In this document: positions 9,482-18,015 of the stretch, in pieces
Position numbering within the stretch: position 1 is the stretch's first letter
How the letters are laid out: the number at the start of each line of letters is the position of its first letter
Assembly: GCF_009766085.1 (NCBI RefSeq)
Contig: NZ_LMUF01000006.1
Span: forward strand, 62,001-126,000
Source of the DNA: Burkholderia sp. S171
GTDB taxonomy: Bacteria > Pseudomonadota > Gammaproteobacteria > Burkholderiales > Burkholderiaceae
Direction of reading: 5' to 3'
DNA: 64,000 nucleotides
Notes under the pieces: model-generated
The model's database searches: none
Told to the model about the DNA's origin: nothing
What the model saw: only the letters and a program-made list of their open reading frames with translations
Translations under genes and position numbers: made by a program

Positions 9482-10099
9482 TTAAATGTCGCGAATCGTC
9501 CTTTTGAGCTTTTCCCAGAATGACATCTGCGTTTTATCCAGTTCGCCGCCGGAAGACCCGGAAGCCGATGGGTCCGAGTTCTGGAGGTTAGCGCTCGACG
9601 ACCAGGCAGTTCGCGAAGCGTCGCCAATATCCCCGTGCGGCACGGCACTTCCTGCGCCGGACTTCGGAACGGGAGGCAATGGGGGACGCGGCGCGCTCGA
9701 CAGAGATCGGACAAATCGATGGCCGGGTCCATACGCCGTTATCGAAATGGAGGATCCCTCTTTGAAAGGAACTGATTTTCCGTTGTCATCCACTGAAAAA
9801 ACATCGAATTCCACTATTGGAATGCACCACTTCGCTTTGTCACGAGACACTTCCTTCTCGTTCTCGTCCAAGCAAAGAAATTTGAACGAGTCGGGATATT
9901 CGTCAGCGCTTTTTCGCTTGGGAACGTCGTTCCACGACTCGATAAATGCGATCGTGCCGGGGTGCGGCAAACTTGCCGGCTGAAACCCTTCCAACGAAAA
10001 ATCTTTTGGCATTATTGTTCCTTCTGTTTGGGTCGAGCATCCATTTGCGAGGACGATTAACGTTGCAACGGCCGTGGCTAACGTAAGCAGCTTCGTCAT
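9482..10099 (-). CDS. Putative lipoprotein, partner of the PAAR protein
   Basis: A 205-residue protein of unknown function. Seen: a hydrophobic N-terminal segment ending in a lipobox-like ANGC with Cys21, so it is probably an exported lipoprotein; then a soluble domain with two cysteines, a Pro-rich stretch (APRPPLPPVPKSG, about 141-153) and a Ser/Gly-rich C-terminal region. Its ATG overlaps the stop of the upstream PAAR gene by 4 bp (ATGA), so the two are translated together. The stretch looks less GC-rich than its neighbours. A role as adaptor or immunity partner of the PAAR protein is possible, but nothing in the sequence proves it. I do not recognise a family. Confidence 0.55.
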   Translation of the reverse strand: MTKLLTLATAVATLIVLANGCSTQTEGTIMPKDFSLEGFQPASLPHPGTIAFIESWNDVPKRKSADEYPDSFKFLCLDENEKEVSRDKAKWCIPIVEFDVFSVDDNGKSVPFKEGSSISITAYGPGHRFVRSLSSAPRPPLPPVPKSGAGSAVPHGDIGDASRTAWSSSANLQNSDPSASGSSGGELDKTQMSFWEKLKRTIRDI

Positions 10100-10521
10100 T
10101 TGCTAACTGAATCGAAGTAAGCAAATCTGGCCGGATACCGCTTCCGTCCCTCTGCCTCGCACGGTGTCCCTTTGCTGGACCAATACATATTTCCCGACTC
10201 AGTCGGCGAAAAACCCATTGCAGCTAATTCGTGAGACTCGAACGACATAAACATGCCGCTCTGCGACGAGATGAAATGCGGTCTGGGATCGCATTGACAG
10301 GCGCAGAGATCATTATCTAAGGCCGGCTCCTTACCGATCCATTTTCCGGGACGGCGCGGCCCCCATGGAACGACGACGCCGATGGTATTGCACACGGGAC
10401 AACGGACCTTCGCGTACAGATAAGTGAGGTACACGCCGCCGAATTTGACCTTATCGATACCTTCGATGATCGTTGCACCGTTGGTCGCTACGTCACCAAC
10501 TTTGAGGTAGTTTCGTCTCAC
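10096..10521 (-). CDS. PAAR domain protein (type VI secretion spike tip)
   Basis: A 141-residue PAAR protein. Seen: the opening YLKVGDVATNGATIIEG with the Gly-Asp and Gly-rich pattern of PAAR repeats, a CPVCNTIG turn, and NDLCACQCDPRP, a cysteine-rich motif I associate with Burkholderiales PAAR proteins. PAAR proteins cap the VgrG spike of type VI secretion systems and often carry or recruit a toxin. About 55 residues follow the PAAR core and match no toxin I recognise. Start is GTG, with AAGG 11 bases upstream; no in-frame ATG exists nearby. No vgrG, hcp or tss gene is present, so this is an orphan unit. Downstream it overlaps a lipoprotein-like gene. Confidence 0.75.
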   Translation of the reverse strand: MRRNYLKVGDVATNGATIIEGIDKVKFGGVYLTYLYAKVRCPVCNTIGVVVPWGPRRPGKWIGKEPALDNDLCACQCDPRPHFISSQSGMFMSFESHELAAMGFSPTESGNMYWSSKGTPCEAEGRKRYPARFAYFDSVSK

Positions 10522-10664
10522 AGGTTCTTTGCCCTTATTTATTGGATTGGAACCATGAGTTTTAGCGGGAGCTGTCTTCGATAGCGAATCAGAGAAATCT
10601 TAAAGTCGTTATCGAAACGGATGAGCAACGCGTTACGGTCTCGCCTGAAACTGAGCGCAACTGT

Positions 10665-10702
10665 ACAAAAGCCGTTTCAACTTACGTTGAAACGGCTTTT
10701 GT
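10665..10702 (-). terminator. Terminator after the amino-acid permease gene
   Basis: A perfect 17-bp stem (10665-10681 with 10686-10702) with a 4-base loop and a T-rich 3' arm on the minus strand. It separates the permease transcript from the PAAR unit and could also act on the other strand. Confidence 0.8.
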
Positions 10703-10750
10703 GTACTTCGAGGCCCCGGGCTCGACAGTTGCCCGCTGGCTAAGTGAAAG

Positions 10751-12148
10751 TCACTCCACCCCACGTCCCAGTTTCGAATGCCGGCGCGAGTAACCGAAAT
10801 AGATCGCCAGCCCGATTGCGAGCCACACCACGAACGCCATCCACGTCACCGCCTTCAGGTTCAGCATCAGGAACAGGCAAGCCGCGACCGCCAGCACCGG
10901 CACGACCGGCACGCCCGGGCAACGAAACGCACGCGGCAGATCAGGATGCGTGCGACGCAAAATCAATACCGCGATAGACACCATCGAAAACGCTGCCAGC
11001 GTGCCGATATTGATCAGTTCCGCCAGCACGTTGAGCGGCACGAGCGCACCGATCAGCCCGAAGAACAGACCCACGAGCCACGTCGTGAAGAACGGCGTGC
11101 CGAATTTCGGATGCACCGTCGACAGACGCGCGGGCAGCAAGCCATCGCGGGACATCGCGTAGATAACGCGCGTCTGGCCGTAGCTCATCACCAGAATCAC
11201 GGTCAGCATGCCGAGCACCGCACCCAGATCGATGAAACCCGCCACCCACGTTTGCCCCACGACCTGCAGCGCGTACGACACCGGATGCGAGATATTGGCG
11301 AACTGCGCCGCCGGGACAATACCGGTCACCACCGCCGCCACCGCCACATAAAGCACGGCGCAAACCGCCAGCGACGAAATGATGCCGATCGGCAAATCGC
11401 GTTTCGGATTCTTCACTTCTTCTGCCGCCGACGACACCGAGTCGAAGCCGATAAACGCAAAGAACATCACAGCCGCCGCGCCGAACACGCCGTTCCAGCC
11501 GTTGGGCATGAACGGATGCCAGTTCGCCGGCGTGACGTGGAACACGCCCACGCCAATCACCATCAGCACGACCGCGACCTTGATCGCGACCATCACGTTG
11601 TTCACGCGCGCCGACTCCTTGATACCAATCGACAGCAGCGACGTAATTACCATCATCACCAGAAACGCTGGCAAGTTGAACAGCGTGAAATGTCCGGGCA
11701 CGGCGCCGGGCGCCGCTGTGAGCACGGTGGGCAAGCCAATGCCGAAGCCCGACAGCAGTGACTGCAGATACCCCGACCAGCCGACCGACACGGCAGAGGT
11801 CGCGAGCCCGTATTCCAGCATCAGGTCCCAGCCGATGACCCACGCGGCCAGTTCGCCGAGCGTGGCATACGAATACGTATAAATGGACCCGGCGACGGGA
11901 ATGGTCGATGCAAACTCCGCATAGGCGAGCGCCGCGAGAGCGCACGCAATGGCCGCGAGAATAAACGACACCATCAGCGCCGGTCCGGCTTGCACCGCGC
12001 CGGTCCCGGTGAGCACGAAAATCCCCGTGCCGATAATCGCGCCGACACCCAGAAACGTCAGATCGAGCGCCCCCAGCGTTTTTTTGAGTCCGGCGCGTTG
12101 GGCGCCGGCGAGCATGTGCTCGATGCTTTTCTTTCGGAACAGGGACAT
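10751..12148 (-). CDS. APC-family amino-acid permease (cationic amino-acid transporter-like)
   Basis: A 465-residue integral membrane transporter of the amino acid-polyamine-organocation superfamily. Seen: about 12 hydrophobic segments; the first helix carries the unwound motif VGAIIGTGIFVLTG (about residues 34-48), which binds substrate in this family; the loop after helix 6 has FIGFDSVSSAAEEVKNPKRD, the signature of the YfnA/CAT-like group, which suggests cationic or broad amino-acid specificity. Length is normal. It is a single-gene unit bounded by terminators on both sides (10665-10702 downstream, 12438-12465 upstream). Substrate is not determined by the sequence. Confidence 0.85.
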   Translation of the reverse strand: MSLFRKKSIEHMLAGAQRAGLKKTLGALDLTFLGVGAIIGTGIFVLTGTGAVQAGPALMVSFILAAIACALAALAYAEFASTIPVAGSIYTYSYATLGELAAWVIGWDLMLEYGLATSAVSVGWSGYLQSLLSGFGIGLPTVLTAAPGAVPGHFTLFNLPAFLVMMVITSLLSIGIKESARVNNVMVAIKVAVVLMVIGVGVFHVTPANWHPFMPNGWNGVFGAAAVMFFAFIGFDSVSSAAEEVKNPKRDLPIGIISSLAVCAVLYVAVAAVVTGIVPAAQFANISHPVSYALQVVGQTWVAGFIDLGAVLGMLTVILVMSYGQTRVIYAMSRDGLLPARLSTVHPKFGTPFFTTWLVGLFFGLIGALVPLNVLAELINIGTLAAFSMVSIAVLILRRTHPDLPRAFRCPGVPVVPVLAVAACLFLMLNLKAVTWMAFVVWLAIGLAIYFGYSRRHSKLGRGVE

Positions 12149-12497
12149 GAACGATGACTCCTCAAACCTCGAGCGCAGTGCGCTAAATCGATTGGAAAAC
12201 CCGCGATTTTATCGGATTGAGGAAGTTAAGCGTCGCAAAACGTTGCAGACAATTGAATTTTGACTTCCTGTCGACAGCGCTATTTTGACAAAATCGTTTG
12301 AAAATTGCGTATTAAAAGGAATTTGAGATGAGATCAGCTTTTGTAAGCTGAATCGGAAGTGAAAGCCGCTTTTGAGGGCGTTCCGTCGCAACGCTGAGTT
12401 GCATATCGCGATTGGTTGATGGAGCCGCCCAAATGAAAAAACCGAAGCACAAGGGCTTCGGTTTTCGTTTTCCAGCACGCCGGAAAAGCAGCAGAAC
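12149..12497. other. Intergenic: permease leader and fpr terminator
   Basis: 349 bp without a gene. It holds the fpr terminator at its right end and presumably the permease promoter. On the minus strand a TAAAAT-like -10 is visible around 12207-12213, without a convincing -35. An AT-rich stretch at 12270-12350 includes a TTGACA on the plus strand but leads into no gene. Confidence 0.5.
12438..12465 (-). terminator. Terminator after fpr
   Basis: An 11-bp stem (12438-12448 with 12455-12465) with a 6-base loop, followed on the minus strand by a T run, 32 bp after the fpr stop. Confidence 0.85.
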
Positions 12498-13268
12498 TCA
12501 GCCGACGAAGGCCTTCTCCACGACGTAATGTCCCGGATGATTGTTGCTGCCTTCCTGGAAGCCCATTTCATCGAGGAGCTGACGCGTGTCGCGCAGCATG
12601 TGCGGGCTGCCGCAAAGCATGACGCGATCGTTTTCCACGGAGAACGGCGCCACATCCAGGTCGGCAAACAGCTTCTTCGTTTCGATCAGGTCCGTAATCC
12701 GGCCGCGATTGGCGAACTCTTCACGGGTAACCGTCGGGTAATACACCAGCTTTTCCTGGATCAGCTCGCCCAGATGCTCGTGCGCCGGAAGGTGCTCGGT
12801 GATGAAATCCTTGTACGCGAGTTCATCGACGAAACGGCAGGTATGCGTGAGCACGATCTTGTCGAAACGATCGTAGACGTCCGGGTCCTTGATGATCGAC
12901 ATGAACGGCGCCAGGCCCGTGCCCGTCGACAGCAGCCACAGCGTCTTGCCGGGCAGGAGGTTATCGGCGACCAGCGTACCCACTGGCTTCTTGCCGATCA
13001 ACACCGGATCGCCGACCTTCAAATGCTGAAGACGTGATGTCAGGGGACCGTCCTGCACCTTGATGCTGAGAAATTCGAGGTGCTCTTCGTAGTTCGCGCT
13101 CGCCAGGCTATAAGCGCGGAGCAGCGGCTTGCCATCGACTTCCAGGCCGACCATGGTGAACTGACCATTTTCGAAACGGAACGCGGAATCGCGCGTGCAA
13201 GTGAAGCTGAACAGCGTGTCGGTCCAGTGATGGACGCTTAGAACGGTTTGAGGATTAAGGTTGCTCAT
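12498..13268 (-). CDS. fpr: Ferredoxin--NADP(+) reductase
   Basis: A 256-residue flavoprotein that moves electrons between NADPH and ferredoxin or flavodoxin in the cytoplasm. Seen: FAD-binding RAYS motif at residues 51-54, a GxxS-like FAD phosphate contact, the NADP-binding STGTGLAPF segment near 114-122, CGSP near 225, and the C-terminal end YVVEKAFVG typical of bacterial subclass I/II Fpr. Length matches E. coli Fpr (248). Monocistronic, with a clear terminator. In related bacteria it is often under oxidative-stress control; no SoxR or FinR site was recognised in the upstream gap. Confidence 0.93.
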   Translation of the reverse strand: MSNLNPQTVLSVHHWTDTLFSFTCTRDSAFRFENGQFTMVGLEVDGKPLLRAYSLASANYEEHLEFLSIKVQDGPLTSRLQHLKVGDPVLIGKKPVGTLVADNLLPGKTLWLLSTGTGLAPFMSIIKDPDVYDRFDKIVLTHTCRFVDELAYKDFITEHLPAHEHLGELIQEKLVYYPTVTREEFANRGRITDLIETKKLFADLDVAPFSVENDRVMLCGSPHMLRDTRQLLDEMGFQEGSNNHPGHYVVEKAFVG

Positions 13269-13906
13269 GGCTTCATGGATAGTGCGGAATCAGGGCGGCG
13301 CAGTAGTGCGTTCCGGCAGCCATTGAGAAACTCGGGCTCGATTCCGGCGACAACACCTCGAAGGCGCAACGAAAGCAATGCGTGATGCTGCTAAAGCGGA
13401 ATTTCCGGCGATACGCGAGAACCGGGCTCGTCGCTGCAAAACCCGCGCGCTCGGAGCGAATGTTCCGCATTCCTCGCTTTCCTCACGCGTAATCGGCTAT
13501 TTTACCGCACACGCGATTTCTGGGTTCGAGGCGCGTTTTTCAACCTGCGGCGCGGAAATGTTCGACCCATAGGCACGATCCGTTGGGGACTCGTCGGGAC
13601 AACGCGCATATAGCGTGGGAAACCGGACAACGAACTCGATCGCGAACGAAGCAAGCGTTCGGGAGTCCGCATGATAGCAACGCAATGACGGCAGCAAGGC
13701 AAAGGCCCTGCTGCCGTCAGGCTGGTTTTTGTCGAAATGCGAAGACAGCCGGGCGAGACGGTTTTCAGCTTGATTTGCTGGCAACGTCGCGCCGGCTGTC
13801 AGTATCGAAGCAAGGTTGCGGCTTCAATCAGAAGTCAGGAATCAGGGAACGCAGCCCATGCCGCGCCCCCTTATACTCGTCGCCTCGCCGGCTCGTCGGC
13901 GCGAAC
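13269..13906. other. Intergenic with a structured block, possible small RNA
   Basis: 638 bp between fpr and the aldo/keto reductase gene, both on the minus strand. No credible protein gene. At 13587-13725 the plus strand can form a long-range stem (GGACTC 13587-13592 with GAGTCC 13663-13668) enclosing a hairpin (CGAACG 13643-13648 with CGTTCG 13656-13661), followed by an 11-bp stem (13686-13696 with 13709-13719) and then GGCTGGTTTTTG. That order, structured body then terminator-like hairpin, resembles a small RNA. A TAAAAT on the minus strand near 13500 may be the fpr -10 box. Confidence 0.35.
13686..13725 (+). terminator. Terminator-like hairpin on the plus strand with no assigned gene
   Basis: TGACGGCAGCA at 13686-13696 pairs with TGCTGCCGTCA at 13709-13719, and a TTTTT run follows six bases later. 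No plus-strand protein gene precedes it. Confidence 0.4.
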
Positions 13907-14950
13907 TTAAATCCGCTGATCCGTCGACGGCTTTTCCCACAGGTTGATGCCGCCTTCGGTCGCGTGCTGATCGATTTCGGCGAGTTCTTCCCTCGAAAAC
14001 TCCAGGTTCTTCAACGCGCCGACATTCTCCGTCACTTGTTCCGGACGGCTCGCGCCGATCAGCACCGACGTCACGCGTCCGCCGCGCAACGCCCACGCCA
14101 GCGCCATTTGCGCGAGGCTCTGACCGCGCCGTTGCGCGAGCTCGTTGAGCTTGCGCACGTGCTCGATGTTCTTCCCGCTCAAATGCTCCTGCTTCAGCGA
14201 CCCGCCGCCCGGCTTGTTGACGCGTGCATCGGCGGGAATGCCGTTCAGGTATTTGCCCGTGAGCAGCCCCTGCGCCAGCGGCGTGAACGCGATACTGCCG
14301 GCGCCCACGTCATCGAGCGTATCGAGCAGATCTTCCTCGATCCAGCGGTTCAGCATGTTGTACGACGGCTGATGAATCAGCAGCGGCACTTTATGCTCGG
14401 CCAGCAGCTTCGCCATCTCGCGCGTTTTGGCCGACGAATACGACGAAATGCCCACGTACAGCGCCTTGCCCGAATGCACGGCGGTCGCGAGTGCGCCCGC
14501 GGTTTCTTCGAGCGGCGTGTCGGCATCGAAACGATGCGAATAGAAGATATCGACGTAATCCAGGCCCATGCGCTGCAGGCTCTGATCCAGCGACGCCAGC
14601 ACGTATTTCCGCGATCCGCCGCCCTGACCGTACGGCCCCGGCCACATGTCCCAGCCCGCTTTCGACGAAATCAGCAATTCGTCGCGATACGGCCGGAAAT
14701 CTTCCTTGAACAACCGCCCGAAATTCGTTTCCGCGCTGCCATACGGGGGGCCGTAGTTGTTCGCGAGATCGAAGTGCGTAATGCCGAGATCAAACGCGGT
14801 GCGCAGGATGTCGCGCTGCGTGGAGATCGGCGTGGTGTCGCCGAAGTTGTGCCAAAGACCCAGCGACAGCGCCGGCAACTTCAGGCCGCTCTTGCCGCAG
14901 GTGCGGTAAGCCATCTCCGAATAGCGTTCGGAAGCTGCTTCGTAAGCCAT
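13907..14950 (-). CDS. Aldo/keto reductase, YghZ/Gpr-like
   Basis: A 347-residue NADPH-dependent aldo/keto reductase close to E. coli YghZ (L-glyceraldehyde 3-phosphate reductase), known for methylglyoxal and L-glyceraldehyde 3-phosphate detoxification. Seen: the catalytic set Asp and Tyr in FDLANNYGPPYG, Lys in SSKAGWDMWPGPYG, His in YSHRFDADTP, and the NADP-binding C-terminal SVLIGASRPEQ. The GGGSRKY insertion is typical of the YghZ/Kv-beta-like AKR14 group. The frame is open for 24 more codons upstream, but ATG 14950 is preceded by GAGG at a suitable distance and starts the conserved region, so it is chosen. Confidence 0.88.
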   Translation of the reverse strand: MAYEAASERYSEMAYRTCGKSGLKLPALSLGLWHNFGDTTPISTQRDILRTAFDLGITHFDLANNYGPPYGSAETNFGRLFKEDFRPYRDELLISSKAGWDMWPGPYGQGGGSRKYVLASLDQSLQRMGLDYVDIFYSHRFDADTPLEETAGALATAVHSGKALYVGISSYSSAKTREMAKLLAEHKVPLLIHQPSYNMLNRWIEEDLLDTLDDVGAGSIAFTPLAQGLLTGKYLNGIPADARVNKPGGGSLKQEHLSGKNIEHVRKLNELAQRRGQSLAQMALAWALRGGRVTSVLIGASRPEQVTENVGALKNLEFSREELAEIDQHATEGGINLWEKPSTDQRI

Positions 14951-15198
14951 GACGGAATCCTCGAATTGGTGAAGGGACAAAGGGATGTGCAAGCACAGGC
15001 AAGCAACAATCGCGCGGGACATGTCGTCTGACGTGCGCCGAGTTCGTCATGTTAGCGAATCGCGCGGACTCGCGTTGGCCATGACCTGAAACAGTTCAAG
15101 GCTATCCCGATATTCAGGACACGACCAAATGGCTAACAAGGGAACGATTAGGGGGCGGACCGAGCCCAACCGTGTTCATTCGAATGAGGAGAGGTTTC

Positions 15199-16041
15199 AT
15201 GGACCCGCTGGACAAACTACGCCCTGTCTACAATTTTTTACTGACAGCGGGCGTGACGTACGGATTCAACGTACTAATGGCCGTCCTGATTTTGCTGGTC
15301 GGCTGGTGGGTATCGAATCGCGTGGCGAACGCGGTGAAACGCGCGCTCGGCCGCACGAACGCGGACGCCACGTTCACGCCCGTGATGGCAAGCCTGGTGC
15401 AATGGGCGATCCGGGTGGTCGCCATTGTTGCAGCGTTGGGCAAATTCGGCGTCGCGGCGGCCAGTATCCTGACCGTGCTGGGCGCGGCTGGATTGGCTAT
15501 CGGCCTCGCATTGCAAGGCACGTTGCAGAACATTGCAGCCGGTTTGATGCTGTTGTTGCTGCGACCATTCAAGGTAGGCGATTACATTGAAGGGGCCGGC
15601 GCGACGGCTGGAACGGTCAACGAAATCGGCCTCTTTTCCACCCGTCTGACGAAAAGCGACGGCGTGATCATGTTCGTGCCGAACAGCACGATCTGGGCGA
15701 ATCCGGTCACCAACTTCACCGCGAACGAGCGCCGCCGCGTGGTGCTGAACGTGATCATCCCGGAGGATCAAAATATTGAGGAATCGCTGGCTTCGCTGCA
15801 TCGGATTGTGGAAACCGATCCGCGCATCATCAACGATGACAAAACCAAACCGTGGATCGCCGTCTCCGATTACACCGATACCGGCGTGAAGTTGAACGTC
15901 GCCGTCTGGACGAACCGGACCGATTACGCGAACGTGCAGGCCGACTTGCTGCGCCAGATCAAGCCGGGGATCAAGCCAGCCCCGAAGCCACCCGCGCCTG
16001 GGAATGATGCGGCGCTGGACTCGCCGGCCAAGGCCCAATAA
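15199..16041 (+). CDS. Small-conductance mechanosensitive channel, MscS family
   Basis: A 280-residue inner-membrane channel that opens on membrane tension during osmotic downshock. Seen: three hydrophobic segments, the pore helix with Gly/Ala pattern (ASILTVLGAAGLAIGLALQG), the MscS beta domain with VGDYIEGAGATAGTVNEIGLF and VPNSTIWANPVTNFT, and a C-terminal alpha/beta cage region ending in an Ala/Pro-rich tail. Length is close to E. coli MscS (286). An upstream ATG at 15172 is possible, but AGGAGAGG four bases before 15199 fixes the start. It is followed by a small DUF3185 gene 30 bp downstream, probably cotranscribed. Confidence 0.92.
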   Translation: MDPLDKLRPVYNFLLTAGVTYGFNVLMAVLILLVGWWVSNRVANAVKRALGRTNADATFTPVMASLVQWAIRVVAIVAALGKFGVAAASILTVLGAAGLAIGLALQGTLQNIAAGLMLLLLRPFKVGDYIEGAGATAGTVNEIGLFSTRLTKSDGVIMFVPNSTIWANPVTNFTANERRRVVLNVIIPEDQNIEESLASLHRIVETDPRIINDDKTKPWIAVSDYTDTGVKLNVAVWTNRTDYANVQADLLRQIKPGIKPAPKPPAPGNDAALDSPAKAQ

Positions 16042-16071
16042 GCTTGCCGTCCGCACATTGAAGAGATTTTC

Positions 16072-16275
16072 ATGACCAAGGCGATTTCCATTGCGCTGAT
16101 CGTAGGCGGCGTCGTGCTGCTGTATTTCGGCGGCCAGTCTTTCCATTCGCTAAGCAACGACGTCTCACGGTTCTTCACCGGCTCGCCGACGAACAAAACG
16201 ATCTGGCTGATCGCAGCAGGCGCGGTCGCCATGCTGGCCGGGTTGATCGGGCTGGCAATCCCGGCCAAGCACTGA
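16072..16275 (+). CDS. DUF3185 family small membrane protein
   Basis: A 67-residue protein with two predicted membrane helices (residues 4-20 and 45-62) joined by a loop carrying SNDVSRFFTGSPTNKTIW, which is the hallmark of DUF3185. Function is unknown. It lies 30 bp downstream of the mscS-like gene on the same strand, which suggests cotranscription and perhaps a membrane-stress role. That last point is inference only. Confidence 0.85.
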   Translation: MTKAISIALIVGGVVLLYFGGQSFHSLSNDVSRFFTGSPTNKTIWLIAAGAVAMLAGLIGLAIPAKH

Positions 16276-16299
16276 CGCTTTCAGGCTTACGCTTACGCG

Positions 16300-17064
16300 T
16301 CAAATAAGCGGCACGTCTTCCATCGACGCCGACCGTGTTCCCGGCAGCGGCAAGTTGCTGGCGCCACGAAAGGTGTAGACCAGCGAGAATTTCACCTGAT
16401 TGGTGAGATTCTTGCCGGCCGAATGCAGTGTGTTGCAGTGGAAAAACACAACGTCCCCGGCATTCAGTTTCGGCGACACGGCGCTTCGAATCAGCACTTC
16501 GTTCTCGGGCAGGTCGGAACGGAAGAACTTGGCTTTATCGAAACGTTCGGATGTGAACGGCAATTTGTGCGACATCGGCACGAACCACAACGCGCCGTTT
16601 TCAACCGTCTCGTTACCCAGCGCAACCCACGCCGACACCAAATCGTCCCGCTCGAAGTTCCAATAACGCACGTCACGATGCCAGCCAGTCAGGCTGCCGT
16701 ACGCTGGATGTTTCGTCATCACGCAGTTGTGATGCGCACGAGAAAGCGTCGGCGTTTCGCCGAAATACACCTCCATCCAGCCGCGCACATCGGGCGACGT
16801 GGCCCAAGCGGCGAACTGTGGATCGCGCGAGTAGGCGTCGAGCAAGCGCCGCACGGTGTGTCCACCGGGCGCGTCTTTCGAATTCGGCGCGCCGGGATAT
16901 TGCAGATCGGCTTCGAACTCCACCGGCGCCGCCGCTTCCACCAACTGTTGCTGCGCCACGTTGCGCATGGCTTCGCAGCGCTCGGGCGTGACGAGGCCGG
17001 GCACCACGACATAGCCGTTCTCACGCAATGCACGGACTTGTTCCATCTTCGATTGATTCGGCAT
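16300..17064 (-). CDS. Phytanoyl-CoA dioxygenase (PhyH) family protein
   Basis: A 254-residue Fe(II)/2-oxoglutarate-dependent oxygenase. Seen: the iron-binding HxD pair His129-x-Asp131 in GWHRDVRYW, and the distal His214 in TLHSAGKNL, giving the full facial triad; an Arg a few residues later (YTFRG, about 231) may bind 2-oxoglutarate. Bacterial PhyH proteins act on varied substrates, including ectoine, mitomycin-type and phosphonate compounds. The gene stands alone, convergent with the DUF3185 gene, with no biosynthetic neighbours, so substrate cannot be guessed. The catalytic residues argue for an active enzyme. Confidence 0.82.
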   Translation of the reverse strand: MPNQSKMEQVRALRENGYVVVPGLVTPERCEAMRNVAQQQLVEAAAPVEFEADLQYPGAPNSKDAPGGHTVRRLLDAYSRDPQFAAWATSPDVRGWMEVYFGETPTLSRAHHNCVMTKHPAYGSLTGWHRDVRYWNFERDDLVSAWVALGNETVENGALWFVPMSHKLPFTSERFDKAKFFRSDLPENEVLIRSAVSPKLNAGDVVFFHCNTLHSAGKNLTNQVKFSLVYTFRGASNLPLPGTRSASMEDVPLI

Positions 17065-17447
17065 ATCGACTCACAGGGAAAGCATCTGGCCGGCCGGCTT
17101 CATCAGGCAACCATCCTGTCAGGAAGCCGGCTAATTTAGGGCGAATACATCAATTGTAAATCGCCCGGGCCGTCCGGCGCTCCGTCCCAGGAGTTTCGGG
17201 AGGTCGAACACTTGCTCGAACACCCGTGCGGGAAAATGCCGACTTCCGGCAGTAACATTTCTTCTATAACCTGCCGTCGTGCATTGAGAGAGCCCATCGA
17301 AAATCGCTTTCGATGAAAATCTATTAAATAAGTGGGCGCTTCAGGCTGGCAACTTTTATTGTGTTCAATCGATCAAACTGTTGAACGCTTTTTTTGATCC
17401 GACTAATGTCGGGTTGCAGCCATTGCGAACCCGAGCCTGTGAAATCC

Positions 17448-17807
17448 ATGAATATCCGTTTCACGAATCGTCTTACCCGTGCCGCCGTCCGCGCTGCACG
17501 CCCTGCCGGACGCAGCGTTGTTCGGGCCTTACGCCATCATTCCGCGCGCACTCAATTGCTCGCCGGACAATTCAGGAATACCCATGCCGTCGATGGCATT
17601 CGCTCTTGGTTTCACGGATTTTTTTCGAATCTGCGATTAAGGGCGGCATCGCGACAGGCCGCATTTAAAGCGCTATTGCGAAAACCAGCGCAATTACGCG
17701 CGCCCGTGGCTAAATTGAAATCGGCGCCCGGTGTAATTAATACGACAAGCCGTCGTCCGCGCAGGCTTTCGACCAGCGACGGATGGTTTGCGTTTGCTAT
17801 CCGCTGA
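17448..17807 (+). CDS. Doubtful small basic protein
   Basis: A 119-residue open frame beginning MNIRFTNRLTRAAVRAARPA. It is very rich in Arg and Ala, has no recognised domain, no clear ribosome site and overlaps another open frame on the same strand. It follows a T-run hairpin at 17363-17393. It could be a genuine small basic protein or chance coding in GC-rich DNA; I cannot decide from sequence alone and list it only because the surrounding gap is otherwise empty. Confidence 0.2.
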   Translation: MNIRFTNRLTRAAVRAARPAGRSVVRALRHHSARTQLLAGQFRNTHAVDGIRSWFHGFFSNLRLRAASRQAAFKALLRKPAQLRAPVAKLKSAPGVINTTSRRPRRLSTSDGWFAFAIR

Positions 17808-17959
17808 TTGTTTCTGAAGATGCAAAGCCTTGGTCTGCGGCTGGCGTTCCTCATATGTGCGCGGTTTTGCCGCTATGAGCGCCGGACGAAGCGGAGCGTT
17901 TGCCTGCGTCTGAGGGATCGTCGCGCTACTTCACAGTGATTCGCGAGCAACAAGGTCAA

Positions 17960-17996
17960 AAAAAGCCCGCTGAGCATCACGCTCAGCGGGCTTTTT
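17960..17996 (-). terminator. Terminator after metK
   Basis: A perfect 16-bp stem (17960-17975 with 17981-17996), 5-base loop, with the minus-strand 3' arm ending in a long T run, 20 bp past the metK stop. Confidence 0.9.
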
Positions 17997-18015
17997 ACAT
18001 ACTCAAACCCGACAC

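Larger units (their letters stand above)
17065..18015. other. Long intergenic region upstream of the PhyH gene, with the metK terminator
   Basis: About 950 bp with no secure gene, and visibly richer in A/T than the flanks between 17260 and 17400. Items seen: a short hairpin (CATCGAAA near 17297 with CTTTCGATG), a 6-bp stem followed by a run of seven T on the plus strand (17363-17393), a weak basic open frame at 17448-17807, and the metK terminator at 17960-17996. The PhyH promoter should lie near 17065-17170. No repeats or element ends were recognised. Confidence 0.5.

Noticed and set aside
13500..13720. 6S RNA or another housekeeping RNA in the gap after fpr
   Set aside because: A CCTGCGGCG word recalls the 6S 3' end, but no matching 5' arm or central bubble was found.
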